In this document: piece after piece, positions 6,732 through 15,143 of the stretch
Layout of the letters: every line of letters starts with the position of its first letter
How positions within the stretch are numbered: position 1 is the stretch's first letter
From: Rhodoplanes elegans
GTDB lineage: Bacteria; Pseudomonadota; Alphaproteobacteria; Rhizobiales; Xanthobacteraceae
Length of the DNA: 49,397 nt
NCBI RefSeq assembly: GCF_016653355.1
Contig: NZ_NHSK01000168.1
Span: 1-49,397, forward strand
Direction: 5' to 3'
Made by a program: the position numbers and the translations under genes
The notes under the pieces: model-generated
The model's input: the letters and a program-made list of their open reading frames with translations, nothing else
What the model was told of the DNA's origin: nothing
The model's database searches: none

Positions 6732-9700
6732 TCACTCCGCCGGCGCGCCGTGCGGTGCGACGGGGGCGGCCGGTGCGCCGGCGACTGCATGGGCCGGCGC
6801 GGCGCCGGTGTGTTTGAGCGGGCGGTTGCCGGTGAGGGCGCGCAAGAGCACGTAGAACACCGGCGTCAGCACGATGCCGAACAGCGTCACGCCGATCATG
6901 CCGGAGAACACCGCGACGCCCATGGCGCGGCGCATCTCGGCGCCGGCGCCGGTCGAGACGACCAGCGGCAGCACGCCCATGACGAACGCCATCGACGTCA
7001 TCAGGATCGGCCGCAGCCGCAGCCGGCTCGCCTCGATCGCCGCGGCGACCGGCGCGCGGCCGGCGAACTCCAGCTCGCGGGCGAACTCGACGATCAGGAT
7101 GGCGTTCTTGGCCGACAGGCCGACCAGCACGACGAGCCCGATCTGGGTGAAGATGTTGTTGTCGCCGCCGGCGATCCACACGCCCGTCATGGCGGCGAGG
7201 AGCCCCATCGGCACGATCATGATGATGGCGAGCGGCAGCGTCAGGCTCTCGTAGAGCGCGGCCAGCACCAGGAACACCAGCAGGATCGCGATCGGGAACA
7301 CGATCACGCCCGAGTTGCCGGCGAGGATCTCCTGATAGGTCAGCTCGGTCCACTCGAAGTCGAAGCCCTTGGGCAGCGTCTCCTTGGCGATGCGGGCGAT
7401 GGCATCCTGGGCCTGGCCGGTGGAGAAGCCGGGCGCCGCGGCGCCGTTGATGTCGGCGGCGAGAAAGCCGTTGTAGCGCATGGCGCGCTCCGGCCCGGAC
7501 GACGGCTGCACCTTCAGGACGGCGGCGAGCGGGATCATCTCGCCCGTGGTCGAGCGCACCTTCAGCACGCCGAGATCGTCGGGCCGCGCCCGGAACGGCG
7601 CGTCGGCCTGGACGCGCACCGAGTAGGTGCGGCCGAACTTGTTGAAGTCGTTCACGTAGGCCGAGCCGAGATAGACCTGCAGGGTCTCGAACACGTCGGC
7701 CACCGGCACCGAGAGCTGGCGCGCCTTGGTGCGGTCGATGTCGGCATAGAGCTGCGGCACGTTGATCTGGAAGCTGGAGAAGGTGCCGACCAGCTCGGGC
7801 GTCTGCATCGCCTTGGCCGTGAAGGCGTCGACGGCGCTCTTCAGGGCGCCGTAGCCCTGCCCGGTGCGGTCCTCGATCTGCAGCTTGAAGCCGCCGATGG
7901 TGCCGAGCCCCTCGACCGGGGGCGGCGGGAACATGGCGACGAACGCCTCCTCGATGACGGCGAACTTCTTGTTCAGCTCCATTGCGAGCGCCGGGCCGGA
8001 CAGGGCGGCGCTCTTGCGCTCCTCGAACGGCTTCAGCCCGACGAACACGATGCCGGCATTGGACGAGTTGGTGAAGCCCGAGATCGACAGGCCCGGAAAC
8101 GCGATGGCGTCCTGCACGCCTTCGGTCTTCAGGGCGATGTCGCTCATCGTCCTGATCACCTCCTCGGTGCGGTCGAGCGTCGCCCCGTCGGGCAGGCGCG
8201 CGAAGCCGACCAGATACTGCTTGTCCTGGCCCGGCACGAAGCCGCCCGGCACCGCCTGGAACAGCCCGAACGTGACGCCGATCAGCACCAGATAGATCCC
8301 CATCGCGATCGCCCGATGCGAGATGATCCGTCCGACGCTGCTGCCGTAGGCGTCCGAGCTCTTGCGGAACGCGGCGTTGAACCCGCGGAAGAACCAGCCG
8401 AGCGCCCGGTCGAGACCGCGGGTGACCGCGTCCTTCGGCGCGTCGTGGCCCTTCAGCAGCAGGGCGGCGAGCGCCGGCGACAAGGTGAGCGAGTTGATCG
8501 CCGAGATGACGGTCGAGATCGCGATGGTGAGGGCGAACTGCCGATAGAACTGGCCGGTCAGGCCGGAGATGAAGGCGAGCGGCACGAACACGGCGACCAA
8601 CACGAGGGCGATGGCGATGATCGGCCCTGACACCTCCTCCATGGCCCGGTAGCTCGCCTCCAGCGGCGACAGCCCAGACTCGATGTTGCGCTCGACGTTC
8701 TCGACCACCACGATCGCGTCGTCGACCACGATGCCGATCGCCAGCACCAGGCCGAACAGCGTGAGCGCGTTGATCGAGAAGCCGAAGGCGTGCATGACCG
8801 CGAAGGTGCCGACGATCGACACCGGCACGGCGAGCAGCGGGATGATCGAGGCCCGCCAGGTCTGCAGGAAGACGATCACCACCAGCACGACGAGCGCGAT
8901 CGCCTCCAGCAGCGTGTGCACGACGGCCTCGATCGAGGCGCGGATGAACTGGGTCGGATCGTAGACGATCGAGTAGGTGACGCCCTCGGGCATGGCGCCC
9001 TGCAGCTCGGCCATCGTCTTGCGGACGTTGTCCGAGATGGCGAGCGCGTTCGAGCCCGGCGACTGGAAGATGCCGAGCGCCACGGCCGACTTGTTGTTGA
9101 GGAGCGAGCGCAGCGCGTATTCGGAGGCGCCGAGCTCGATGCGGGCGATGTCGGCGAGCCGCACCACGGCGCCGTCCTGGCCGGTCTTGACGATGATCTC
9201 GCCGAACTCTTCCGCCGTCTCCAGCCGGCCCTGCGCGTTGACCGAGAGCTGATAGTCTAGGCCGGCGGCGTTGGGCGGCCCGCCGATCACGCCGGCGGCG
9301 GCCTGGACGTTCTGGGCGCGGATTTCGCGCACCACGTCGCCGGGCGAGAGGCCGTGCTCGGCGAGCTTGGGCGGGTCGAGCCACACCCGCATCGCGTAGT
9401 CGCCGCCGCCGAAGATCTGCACGTCGCCGATCCCCTCGATGCGCTTGAGCCGGTCGCGCACGTTGAGGACGGCGTAGTTGCGCAGGTACGTGATGTCGTA
9501 GCGGTCGTTGGGCGACAGCAGATGCACCACCATGGTGAGGTTGGGCGAGCTCTTCACCGTGGTGATGCCGAGCCGGCGCACGTCCTCGGGCAGGCGCGGC
9601 TCGGCCTGGGCGACGCGGTTCTGCACGAGCTGCTGCGCCTTGTCCGGGTCGGTGCCGAGACGGAACGTGACGGTCAGCGTCATCAGGCCGTCGGTCGTCG

Positions 9701-9950
9701 CCTGGCTCTCCATGTAGAGCATGCCCTCGACGCCGTTGACGGCCTCCTCGATCGGGGTCGCGACCGACTCGGCGATGACGCGCGGCGCGGCGCCCGGATA
9801 GGTCGCCCGCACCACGACGGAGGGCGGCGCCACCTCGGGATATTCCGAGATCGGCATCACCCGCATCGCGAGGAGACCGGCCAGGAAGATCAGCACCGAC
9901 AGGACGCCGGCGAAGATCGGACGATCGATGAAGAAGCGGGAGAAGGACAT
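6732..9950 (-). CDS. RND efflux transporter permease (HAE1 family, MexF-like)
   Basis: This 1072 aa inner-membrane pump has the standard RND length. It opens MSFSRFFIDRPIFAGVLSVL, typical of the MexF/OqxB branch, and shows the two-fold 6+6 transmembrane layout with two large periplasmic loops. The proton-relay aspartate pair in helix 4 is intact (GIVVDDAIVVVENVER, about residues 402-417). The C-terminal tail is Pro/Ala rich. The adaptor gene lies upstream on the same strand, but a 122 bp palindromic repeat separates the two. No outer-membrane channel gene is in the window, so the pump must use one encoded elsewhere. Substrates cannot be predicted. Confidence 0.95.
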   Translation of the reverse strand: MSFSRFFIDRPIFAGVLSVLIFLAGLLAMRVMPISEYPEVAPPSVVVRATYPGAAPRVIAESVATPIEEAVNGVEGMLYMESQATTDGLMTLTVTFRLGTDPDKAQQLVQNRVAQAEPRLPEDVRRLGITTVKSSPNLTMVVHLLSPNDRYDITYLRNYAVLNVRDRLKRIEGIGDVQIFGGGDYAMRVWLDPPKLAEHGLSPGDVVREIRAQNVQAAAGVIGGPPNAAGLDYQLSVNAQGRLETAEEFGEIIVKTGQDGAVVRLADIARIELGASEYALRSLLNNKSAVALGIFQSPGSNALAISDNVRKTMAELQGAMPEGVTYSIVYDPTQFIRASIEAVVHTLLEAIALVVLVVIVFLQTWRASIIPLLAVPVSIVGTFAVMHAFGFSINALTLFGLVLAIGIVVDDAIVVVENVERNIESGLSPLEASYRAMEEVSGPIIAIALVLVAVFVPLAFISGLTGQFYRQFALTIAISTVISAINSLTLSPALAALLLKGHDAPKDAVTRGLDRALGWFFRGFNAAFRKSSDAYGSSVGRIISHRAIAMGIYLVLIGVTFGLFQAVPGGFVPGQDKQYLVGFARLPDGATLDRTEEVIRTMSDIALKTEGVQDAIAFPGLSISGFTNSSNAGIVFVGLKPFEERKSAALSGPALAMELNKKFAVIEEAFVAMFPPPPVEGLGTIGGFKLQIEDRTGQGYGALKSAVDAFTAKAMQTPELVGTFSSFQINVPQLYADIDRTKARQLSVPVADVFETLQVYLGSAYVNDFNKFGRTYSVRVQADAPFRARPDDLGVLKVRSTTGEMIPLAAVLKVQPSSGPERAMRYNGFLAADINGAAAPGFSTGQAQDAIARIAKETLPKGFDFEWTELTYQEILAGNSGVIVFPIAILLVFLVLAALYESLTLPLAIIMIVPMGLLAAMTGVWIAGGDNNIFTQIGLVVLVGLSAKNAILIVEFARELEFAGRAPVAAAIEASRLRLRPILMTSMAFVMGVLPLVVSTGAGAEMRRAMGVAVFSGMIGVTLFGIVLTPVFYVLLRALTGNRPLKHTGAAPAHAVAGAPAAPVAPHGAPAE

Positions 9951-9993
9951 CGGGGGTGGTCCGTTTCAATCACGACCGGGAATCTGATCTGGT

Positions 9994-10115
9994 CGTTCCG
10001 GGGCGGCGCGAAGCGCCGAGCCCGGAACCCATACTCCCGGTGTTTCGAGAGTAACGAGCACCGGGGTTATGGATTCCGGGCTCGCGGACCTGATTGTCCG
10101 CGCCCCGGAATGACG
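9994..10115. repeat. Palindromic intergenic repeat, family A, complete copy
   Basis: The left arm CGTTCCGGGGCGGCGCGAAG and onward is mirrored by a right arm ending CGCCCCGGAATGACG, around an AT-richer centre. It lies between the efflux adaptor and permease genes, which read leftward as one unit, so it would be part of the transcript and could fold strongly. It is related to the copies at 200-287 and 45915-46067. Confidence 0.85.
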
Positions 10116-10134
10116 GGGGACGAGTGTCGCCGCG

Positions 10135-11355
10135 CTACTGCGCCTCGCTCACCTTCACGCCGTCGGGCTTCGACCACGAGGCCGTGTCCATGCCGACCGG
10201 CTTGGGGTCGACGACGGCGCCGGGGCGCACCCGCTGCAAGCCGTTGACGACGATGCGCTCGCCCTCCTGCAGGCCGCTGGTGACGACGCGCAGCCCCTCC
10301 ACGTTCGGACCGAGCCCGATGGGCCGGTAGGTGGCCTTGTTGTCGTCGCCGACGACCAGCACGAACCGCTTGTCCTGGTCGGTGCCGACGGCGCGCTCGT
10401 TGACGAGCAGGGCCGGCTCCGGCTTCGGCTGGCCCATGCGGAGCCGGACGAACTGGCCCGGCATCAGGGCGCCGCGCGGATTGTCGAACACGGCGCGCAC
10501 CCGCACCGTGCCGGTGCGGCCGTCGACCTGGTTGTCGATGAGCTGCATGGTGCCGGCGAGCGGCTCGCCGCCACCGCGGTCGAGCAGCACCGGGATGCGG
10601 TCGACCGCGGTGTGGGCGTCTTCGGTCCGCTCGGCCGCCGCGATGGCATCGAGGGCGCGACGCACCGCCCCCTCGTCGGCGTCGAAGCGGGCGTAGATCG
10701 GATCGACCGAGACCAGGGTGGTGAGCACCGGCGCCGTCGCCCCGGCCGCCACCAGGTTGCCGACCGTCACGTCCTGGCGCCCGACCCGGCCGGACACCGG
10801 GGCGCGCACCTGCGTCCAGTCGAGGTTCAGCCGCGCCGTCGCCAGGCTCGCCTGCACGGCCTGGAGGTTGGCGGCGGCCTCGCGCTCGGCGTTGACGCGC
10901 TGGTCGAGGTCGCGCTGTGACACGGTGCGCGAGCCGAACAGCTGCTGGCCGCGCTCCAGGTCGTTGCGGGCGAGCGCCAGGCGCGCCTCGGCGGCCGAGA
11001 CCTGCGCCTCGGCCCGGGCCACCTCGGCGGCGTAGGGGGCGGGGTCGATGGTGACGAGGAGGTCGCCCTTCTGGACCAGCGCGCCCTCGACGAAATGCAC
11101 GTTCTGCACGGCGCCGGCCACCCGCGGCCGCACCTCGACCCGCTCGACCGCCTCCAGGCGGCCGGAGAACTCGGCGAACAGCGCGACCGGGCGGCGCTCC
11201 ACGGCGGCGACCGAGACCGGCACGGCGGCCGGCGCGGCAGCGGCCGGCGTGCTCGACCGGGCCGGGCCGACGGCGAGCTGCGTCACGCCGGCGATCCCGG
11301 CCGCGACGATCGCCACCAGCGCGGTGCCGGCCAGAATGGTATGATGGGGGGTCAT
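10135..11355 (-). CDS. RND efflux periplasmic adaptor (membrane fusion protein)
   Basis: The protein is 406 aa with an N-terminal membrane anchor or signal (about residues 8-28, no obvious lipobox). The parts run in the usual order: a barrel-sandwich half (VRPRVAGAVQNVHFVEGALV, about 75-94), a coiled-coil hairpin (about 110-175), the second lipoyl half (VRAPVSGRVGRQDVTVGNLV, about 181-200), a beta-barrel and a membrane-proximal domain. GGAGCG precedes the ATG at 11355. It links the permease downstream to an outer-membrane channel. Promoter and operator candidates lie at 11384-11430. Confidence 0.94.
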   Translation of the reverse strand: MTPHHTILAGTALVAIVAAGIAGVTQLAVGPARSSTPAAAAPAAVPVSVAAVERRPVALFAEFSGRLEAVERVEVRPRVAGAVQNVHFVEGALVQKGDLLVTIDPAPYAAEVARAEAQVSAAEARLALARNDLERGQQLFGSRTVSQRDLDQRVNAEREAAANLQAVQASLATARLNLDWTQVRAPVSGRVGRQDVTVGNLVAAGATAPVLTTLVSVDPIYARFDADEGAVRRALDAIAAAERTEDAHTAVDRIPVLLDRGGGEPLAGTMQLIDNQVDGRTGTVRVRAVFDNPRGALMPGQFVRLRMGQPKPEPALLVNERAVGTDQDKRFVLVVGDDNKATYRPIGLGPNVEGLRVVTSGLQEGERIVVNGLQRVRPGAVVDPKPVGMDTASWSKPDGVKVSEAQ

Positions 11356-11383
11356 GCTGCGCTCCGTCCACTTCTTTAGCGGC

Positions 11384-11430
11384 CACTACATAAATGCCTG
11401 GACGGGGCGCGTCAAGGCACTTATATAGCG
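11384..11430 (-). promoter_or_regulatory. RND operon promoter overlapped by a candidate TetR operator
   Basis: On the minus strand, TTGACG (11410-11415) and TATGTA (11387-11392) are 17 bp apart, a good sigma-70-type promoter for the adaptor gene. A 16 bp inverted repeat surrounds it: CACTACATAAATGCCT (11384-11399) and AGGCACTTATATAGCG (11415-11430), with about 13 of 16 positions matching. The left arm covers the -10 box and the right arm abuts the -35 box. A repressor bound there would block transcription. The divergent TetR protein is the obvious candidate. Confidence 0.65.
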
Positions 11431-11459
11431 ATCAGTAAAAAACAAGAAGGTGAACCGAC

Positions 11460-12059
11460 TTGGCCCTGGGACGCCCGCGTACCTTCGACATGGACGAGGC
11501 CCTGGACCGCGCCCTCCAGGTGTTCTGGCGGCGCGGCTACGAGGGCGCCTCAATCGCCGAGCTGACCCAGGCGATCGGCATCGCGCCGCCGAGCCTCTAC
11601 GCCGCCTTCGGCAACAAGGAAGGCCTGTTCCGCAAGGTCCTGGAGCGCTACGTCGCGGTGCGCACCAAGTTCTGGGACGAGGCCCTGGCGGCGCCGACCG
11701 CCCGCGAGATGATCTCCCGGCTCCTGCACGGCACCGCCGACTTCATGACCGACGCCTGCAACCCGCCCGGCTGCCTGCTGGTGCGCGGCACCGTCGCCTG
11801 CTCCGACATGGCGCAGGACATCCACCAGGAGCTGATCTCCAAGCGGCGCGAGGGCGAGCGGATGGTGTGCGAGCGCCTGCTCGCGGCCAAGGCGGCGGGC
11901 GAGCTGCCCGCCGACCTCGATCCGAAAGGCTTCGCGTGCTTCATCGCGACCGTGCTAGAGGGCATGTCGGTGCATGCCGCCGGCGGCGCGACGCGCGACG
12001 ACCTGCACGCCGTCGCCGCGATGGCGATGCGGGCCTGGCCGGCGCCGGCCGCCGGCTAA
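11460..12059 (+). CDS. TetR/AcrR-family regulator, likely repressor of the RND efflux genes
   Basis: The protein is 199 aa and starts at TTG 11460. An in-frame TGA at 11451-11453 excludes any earlier start, and AAGAAGG (11444-11450) is correctly spaced. The helix-turn-helix spans about residues 29-55 (GASIAELTQAIGIAPPSLYA, then AFGNKEGLF). The C-terminal half has several Cys residues (NPPGCLLV, TVACSD). The divergent arrangement with the efflux adaptor and the shared 104 bp gap with an inverted repeat suggest it represses that operon and probably itself. Its stop codon overlaps the stop of the convergent phosphoribosyltransferase gene by about 3 bp. Confidence 0.9.
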   Translation: MALGRPRTFDMDEALDRALQVFWRRGYEGASIAELTQAIGIAPPSLYAAFGNKEGLFRKVLERYVAVRTKFWDEALAAPTAREMISRLLHGTADFMTDACNPPGCLLVRGTVACSDMAQDIHQELISKRREGERMVCERLLAAKAAGELPADLDPKGFACFIATVLEGMSVHAAGGATRDDLHAVAAMAMRAWPAPAAG

Positions 12060-12715
12060 TCCGGGCCGGGTCGTTCGGCAGCGCGCCGGCCAGCGAGCGC
12101 CGTCAACACCTCGGCGTCCGGCACCTGATGGAAGTCCTCGTAGAAGGCGCCGATCGCCGGAAACCAGGCGGGCGTCTCCAGGCAGACGACGGCGTCCGCT
12201 TCCTCGCTCAGGGCGGCGAGGCTGTCGGGGGCACCGACCGGCACGGCGAGCACCAGCCGGGCCGGACCATCCCGCCGGAGTGCGCGCACCCCCGCCCGCG
12301 CGGTCGCGCCAGTGGCGAGGCCGTCGTCGACCAGGATGACGGTCCGTCCGGCGATCGTGGCGGGCGGCCGGTCGCCGCGGTAGCGGGCTTGGCGTCGGGC
12401 GATCTCGGCCTGCTCGTCGGCGCAGGCGGCCCGGAAGGTCGCCGCGTCGATCCGCGCGGCCTGGATCACGTCCTCGTTGCGCAGCACGATCGGCGGGTCG
12501 CCCTCGGCGACGGCACCCATCGCCAGCTCCGGCTGGTCCGGCAGCCCGATCTTGCGGACGATCAGGACGTCGAGCGGAGCCTCGAGCGCCGCCGCGATCT
12601 CGGCCGCCACCGGCACGCCGCCGCGCGGCAGCGCCAGCACCACGGGCGCCTCGTCCTTCAGATCCGCCAGCGCGGCGGCGAGGCGCCGCCCGGCGTCACG
12701 ACGATCGACGAACAT
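12056..12715 (-). CDS. Phosphoribosyltransferase-domain protein
   Basis: The protein is 219 aa; the start at 12715 follows GGAGGG. The PRPP-binding loop is VILVDDGLATGATARAG (about residues 126-142), which matches the type I PRTase signature. The N terminus MFVDRRDAGRRLAAAL and the LALPRGGVPVAAEIA stretch identify the stand-alone PRTase group often found in stress or dormancy clusters, sometimes fused to dienelactone-hydrolase domains. Its substrate base is unknown. It lies 53 bp downstream of the nicotinamidase gene on the same strand. A role in NAD or nucleotide salvage is a guess from that context. Confidence 0.85.
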   Translation of the reverse strand: MFVDRRDAGRRLAAALADLKDEAPVVLALPRGGVPVAAEIAAALEAPLDVLIVRKIGLPDQPELAMGAVAEGDPPIVLRNEDVIQAARIDAATFRAACADEQAEIARRQARYRGDRPPATIAGRTVILVDDGLATGATARAGVRALRRDGPARLVLAVPVGAPDSLAALSEEADAVVCLETPAWFPAIGAFYEDFHQVPDAEVLTALAGRRAAERPGPD

Positions 12716-12768
12716 GCCGCCCTCCGGTTCGGGATGCGGCCGGCTCCCTGGGCGGACCGAACCCGTCG

Positions 12769-13398
12769 TCACATCGTCTCGGCGAGGGACACGCCGAGAT
12801 CCACCAGCGTCCGCCGGGTGGCGGCGACCGAGCCGTCGACATCGATGCCGCGGCAGCCCTCCTCGACCACGGTCACGTCGAAGCCGAGCTGGCGCGCGTC
12901 CTCGGCCGAGAAGCGGACGCAGAAGTCGAGCGCAAGCCCCACCACGACGACACGGGAGAAGCCGCGCTCGCGCAGATAGCCGGCGAGGCCGGTCGGGGTC
13001 CGGCGGTCGTTCTCGAAGAAGGCCGAGTAGGAATCGATCTCGCGCCGAAAACCTTTGCGGAGAACGAGGGCGGCGTGGGGGATCCGCAAATGGCGATGGA
13101 ACGCCGCGCCCTCGGTCTCCTGCACGCAATGGTCCGGCCAGACGATCTGGTCGCCGTAGGCCAGCGTCACCTGATCGAACGGCTGGCGCCCGGCATGCAC
13201 CGAGGCGAAGGAGTGGTGCCCGGCCGGGTGCCAGTCCTGGGTCAGCACGACGTGCCGGAACTTCTCGGCGAGCCGCAGGATCGGCGCCACCACGGCGTCG
13301 CCGTCCGGCACCGGCAGCGCGCCGCCGGGACAGAAGTCGTTCTGGACGTCCACCACCAGGAGGACGTCGCGGTCGTCGATCGCCGCACCCACACCCAT
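12769..13398 (-). CDS. pncA: Nicotinamidase (pyrazinamidase) of the isochorismatase fold
   Basis: The protein is 209 aa. The catalytic triad is visible: Asp17 (VVDVQNDFCPGG), Lys115 (LRKGF) and Cys160 (ALDFCV). The metal-site residues are Asp55 and His57 (DWHP), His61 or His62 (HHSF) and His90 (WPDHCVQ). These match PncA, which deamidates nicotinamide to nicotinic acid for NAD salvage. A GGAG motif precedes the ATG. It lies between the universal stress protein and phosphoribosyltransferase genes, all leftward, so it probably belongs to the fixK-side stress cluster. Confidence 0.92.
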   Translation of the reverse strand: MGVGAAIDDRDVLLVVDVQNDFCPGGALPVPDGDAVVAPILRLAEKFRHVVLTQDWHPAGHHSFASVHAGRQPFDQVTLAYGDQIVWPDHCVQETEGAAFHRHLRIPHAALVLRKGFRREIDSYSAFFENDRRTPTGLAGYLRERGFSRVVVVGLALDFCVRFSAEDARQLGFDVTVVEEGCRGIDVDGSVAATRRTLVDLGVSLAETM

Positions 13399-13465
13399 GT
13401 CGCTCTCCGCACTGTCCGGACCGCCGAGCCCGCACCGTCGACGGTATTTCGGTGCGCAGTATGGC

Positions 13466-14290
13466 TCAGTGCGACAGCAGGCAACAGACCGGGCTTCCGG
13501 TCAGAAGCCCGCGCGTCACCCCGCCGAACATCCATTCGCCGAGCCGGCTGTGGCCGTAGCCGCCGGCGACGATCAGGTCGACGCGCTCCTCGCGGGCGAG
13601 CCGGACCAGCGCCTCGGTCGCGCTGCCCTCGTCGTGCAGCGTGACGGTCGCCGCGACGGCGATGCGGTGGCGCGCCAGATAACGACCGACCTCGTCGAGG
13701 TTCTGCCGGGCCGCGGCCTCGTCGGCCGCCGGGCAGACCTCGGCGACCATCACCTTGTCGGCCTCGTGGAGGAACGGCAGCGCATCGGTCAGCGCGCGGC
13801 GCGCCTCGCGGGTGTCCTTCCAGGCGACCAGGATCTTGGCCGGCGCCAGCCGCTCGACGTCGGCCGGCACCAGCACGACGGGCCGGCCGGCCCGCAGGAT
13901 CACGCTGCCGGGGTCGAGCGAGCGGAACACGTCGTCGGGCTGCGGCCCGCTGCCGATCACGATCAGGTCGGCGGCGCGCGCCGCCCGCGACACCGCCTCG
14001 ATCGGAAAGTCGAGGCTGCCGCGCCATTCGACCGGTCGGTTGCCGGGACCGACCAGAGCGCGGAAATGCGCCCCGAGGCTGCCGAGCTCCTCGGTCATCG
14101 CCAGCTTCTCCTCGGCCGAGGGACCGAAGTCGACGACCAGGCCCTCCGCCGCGAACGGCGGCCGCGGGCCGACCCCGGCGACGCCGATCAGGGTCGCGTG
14201 AAACCGCTCGGCGAGGCCGCTCGCCAGCCGCACGCGGGCGTCCGACGCCGCGTCGATGCCGACATGAACCATCACGGTCGCATAGGACAT
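13466..14290 (-). CDS. Universal stress protein, tandem Usp domains
   Basis: The protein is 274 aa, about twice the size of a single Usp domain, so two tandem domains are expected. The second domain has the ATP-binding signature GGYGHSRLGEWMFGGVTRGL near residues 247-266. The first half has a weaker version ending GRPVVLVPADV. GAGGAG precedes the start. Usp proteins bind ATP or signal nutrient and oxygen stress. The gene follows hsp20 by 93 bp and precedes pncA by 67 bp, consistent with one stress-response transcript. Confidence 0.9.
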   Translation of the reverse strand: MSYATVMVHVGIDAASDARVRLASGLAERFHATLIGVAGVGPRPPFAAEGLVVDFGPSAEEKLAMTEELGSLGAHFRALVGPGNRPVEWRGSLDFPIEAVSRAARAADLIVIGSGPQPDDVFRSLDPGSVILRAGRPVVLVPADVERLAPAKILVAWKDTREARRALTDALPFLHEADKVMVAEVCPAADEAAARQNLDEVGRYLARHRIAVAATVTLHDEGSATEALVRLAREERVDLIVAGGYGHSRLGEWMFGGVTRGLLTGSPVCCLLSH

Positions 14291-14383
14291 GGCTCGCTCC
14301 TCACCTGGTTGGGCAGCCTCCTGGCCCGTGGCCCTGCCCCCGTCCCCGCGCCCGATCCCCGTGCTCGGCCCGCCGGCCGACGC

Positions 14384-14944
14384 TCAGCCCTTCGCCTCCA
14401 CGGCGATGGTCTTGGCGGTCTTGGGCGGCTCCGCCGCCTTGGGCAGCGTGACGGTCAGCACGCCGTCGGCGACCCGCGCCGCGATGGCGTCCTCGGCGAT
14501 GCCGGCGGGCAGCTGGAACGACCGCTGGAACGATCCGAAGCGGCGCTCGGCCACGTGCCAGCCCTCGCGGGTCTCGTCACGCTCCTCCTTCTTCTCGCCC
14601 TTGATGGTGAGAATGCCGTCGGCGAGCGTCACCTGGACGGCCTCCGGCGGAATGCCGGGCAGCTCGGCCGTGATCTGATAGGCCGCGTCGGTCTCGACCA
14701 GATCGACGGCGGGACGGCGGACGCCGGCCTCGTCGGCGAGCAGCGACGGCCGCATGGCGAAGAAGCCGCTGCCGAACGGGACGTCGAAGCCGCGTCCGAA
14801 GTCCTCGAACAGGCGGTCCATCTGGCGGCGCAGTCGCTCGAAGGGATCCCGGCCGGACAGCGCGCGCGGCGCGGGCGGGGTCGGCGACGGCATCTGCGAC
14901 GGCTGTGTCGCGGGGGCCTGCACGACAGTCTCGGTCTCGGCCAT
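14384..14944 (-). CDS. Small heat-shock protein, Hsp20/alpha-crystallin family
   Basis: The protein is 186 aa; the ATG at 14944 is preceded by AAAGGAGA. After a Pro-rich N terminus comes DPFERLRRQMDRLFEDFGRG, then the alpha-crystallin domain from about residue 78 (VDLVETDAAYQITAELPGIP) to the ADGVLTVTLPKA strand near 163-174. It is an ATP-independent holdase. A FixK/FNR-type box at 15042-15055 and a TATCCT -10 box at the right spacing suggest it is induced by low oxygen through FixK. Confidence 0.93.
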   Translation of the reverse strand: MAETETVVQAPATQPSQMPSPTPPAPRALSGRDPFERLRRQMDRLFEDFGRGFDVPFGSGFFAMRPSLLADEAGVRRPAVDLVETDAAYQITAELPGIPPEAVQVTLADGILTIKGEKKEERDETREGWHVAERRFGSFQRSFQLPAGIAEDAIAARVADGVLTVTLPKAAEPPKTAKTIAVEAKG

Positions 14945-15014
14945 GATGGTCTCCTTTTCGGATCTCGGGTGGTCTCCTTTCCGACCCCGCCGGACCTCGG
15001 CGGAGCGATGAACG

Positions 15015-15055
15015 AGGATAGGATCGGGCCGCCCGCGGGTGTTGACGGCGGTCAA
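15015..15055 (-). promoter_or_regulatory. FixK/FNR-type box and -10 element upstream of hsp20
   Basis: TTGACGGCGGTCAA (15042-15055) is a perfect TTGAC-N4-GTCAA palindrome of the Crp/Fnr type. On the minus strand, TATCCT (15015-15020) follows after 21 bp, close to the 22 bp expected for a box centred at -41.5. The hsp20 start codon is about 70 bp downstream of the -10 element. The fixK gene lies less than 1 kb away. The assignment rests on motif and spacing only. Confidence 0.65.
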
Positions 15056-15143
15056 TTCCGCCCGGGCCACGGGCGCCGCGGAGCACGACGACAGGCGCAC
15101 GGCAAAAGGCCGGACGCCGCACCGGTCAGCGCCGCCCGGCGTC

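Noticed and set aside
6481-9969. 1162 aa open frame overlapping the RND permease
   Set aside because: The permease frame has full-length RND motifs; the long frame is Arg-rich with no domain pattern.
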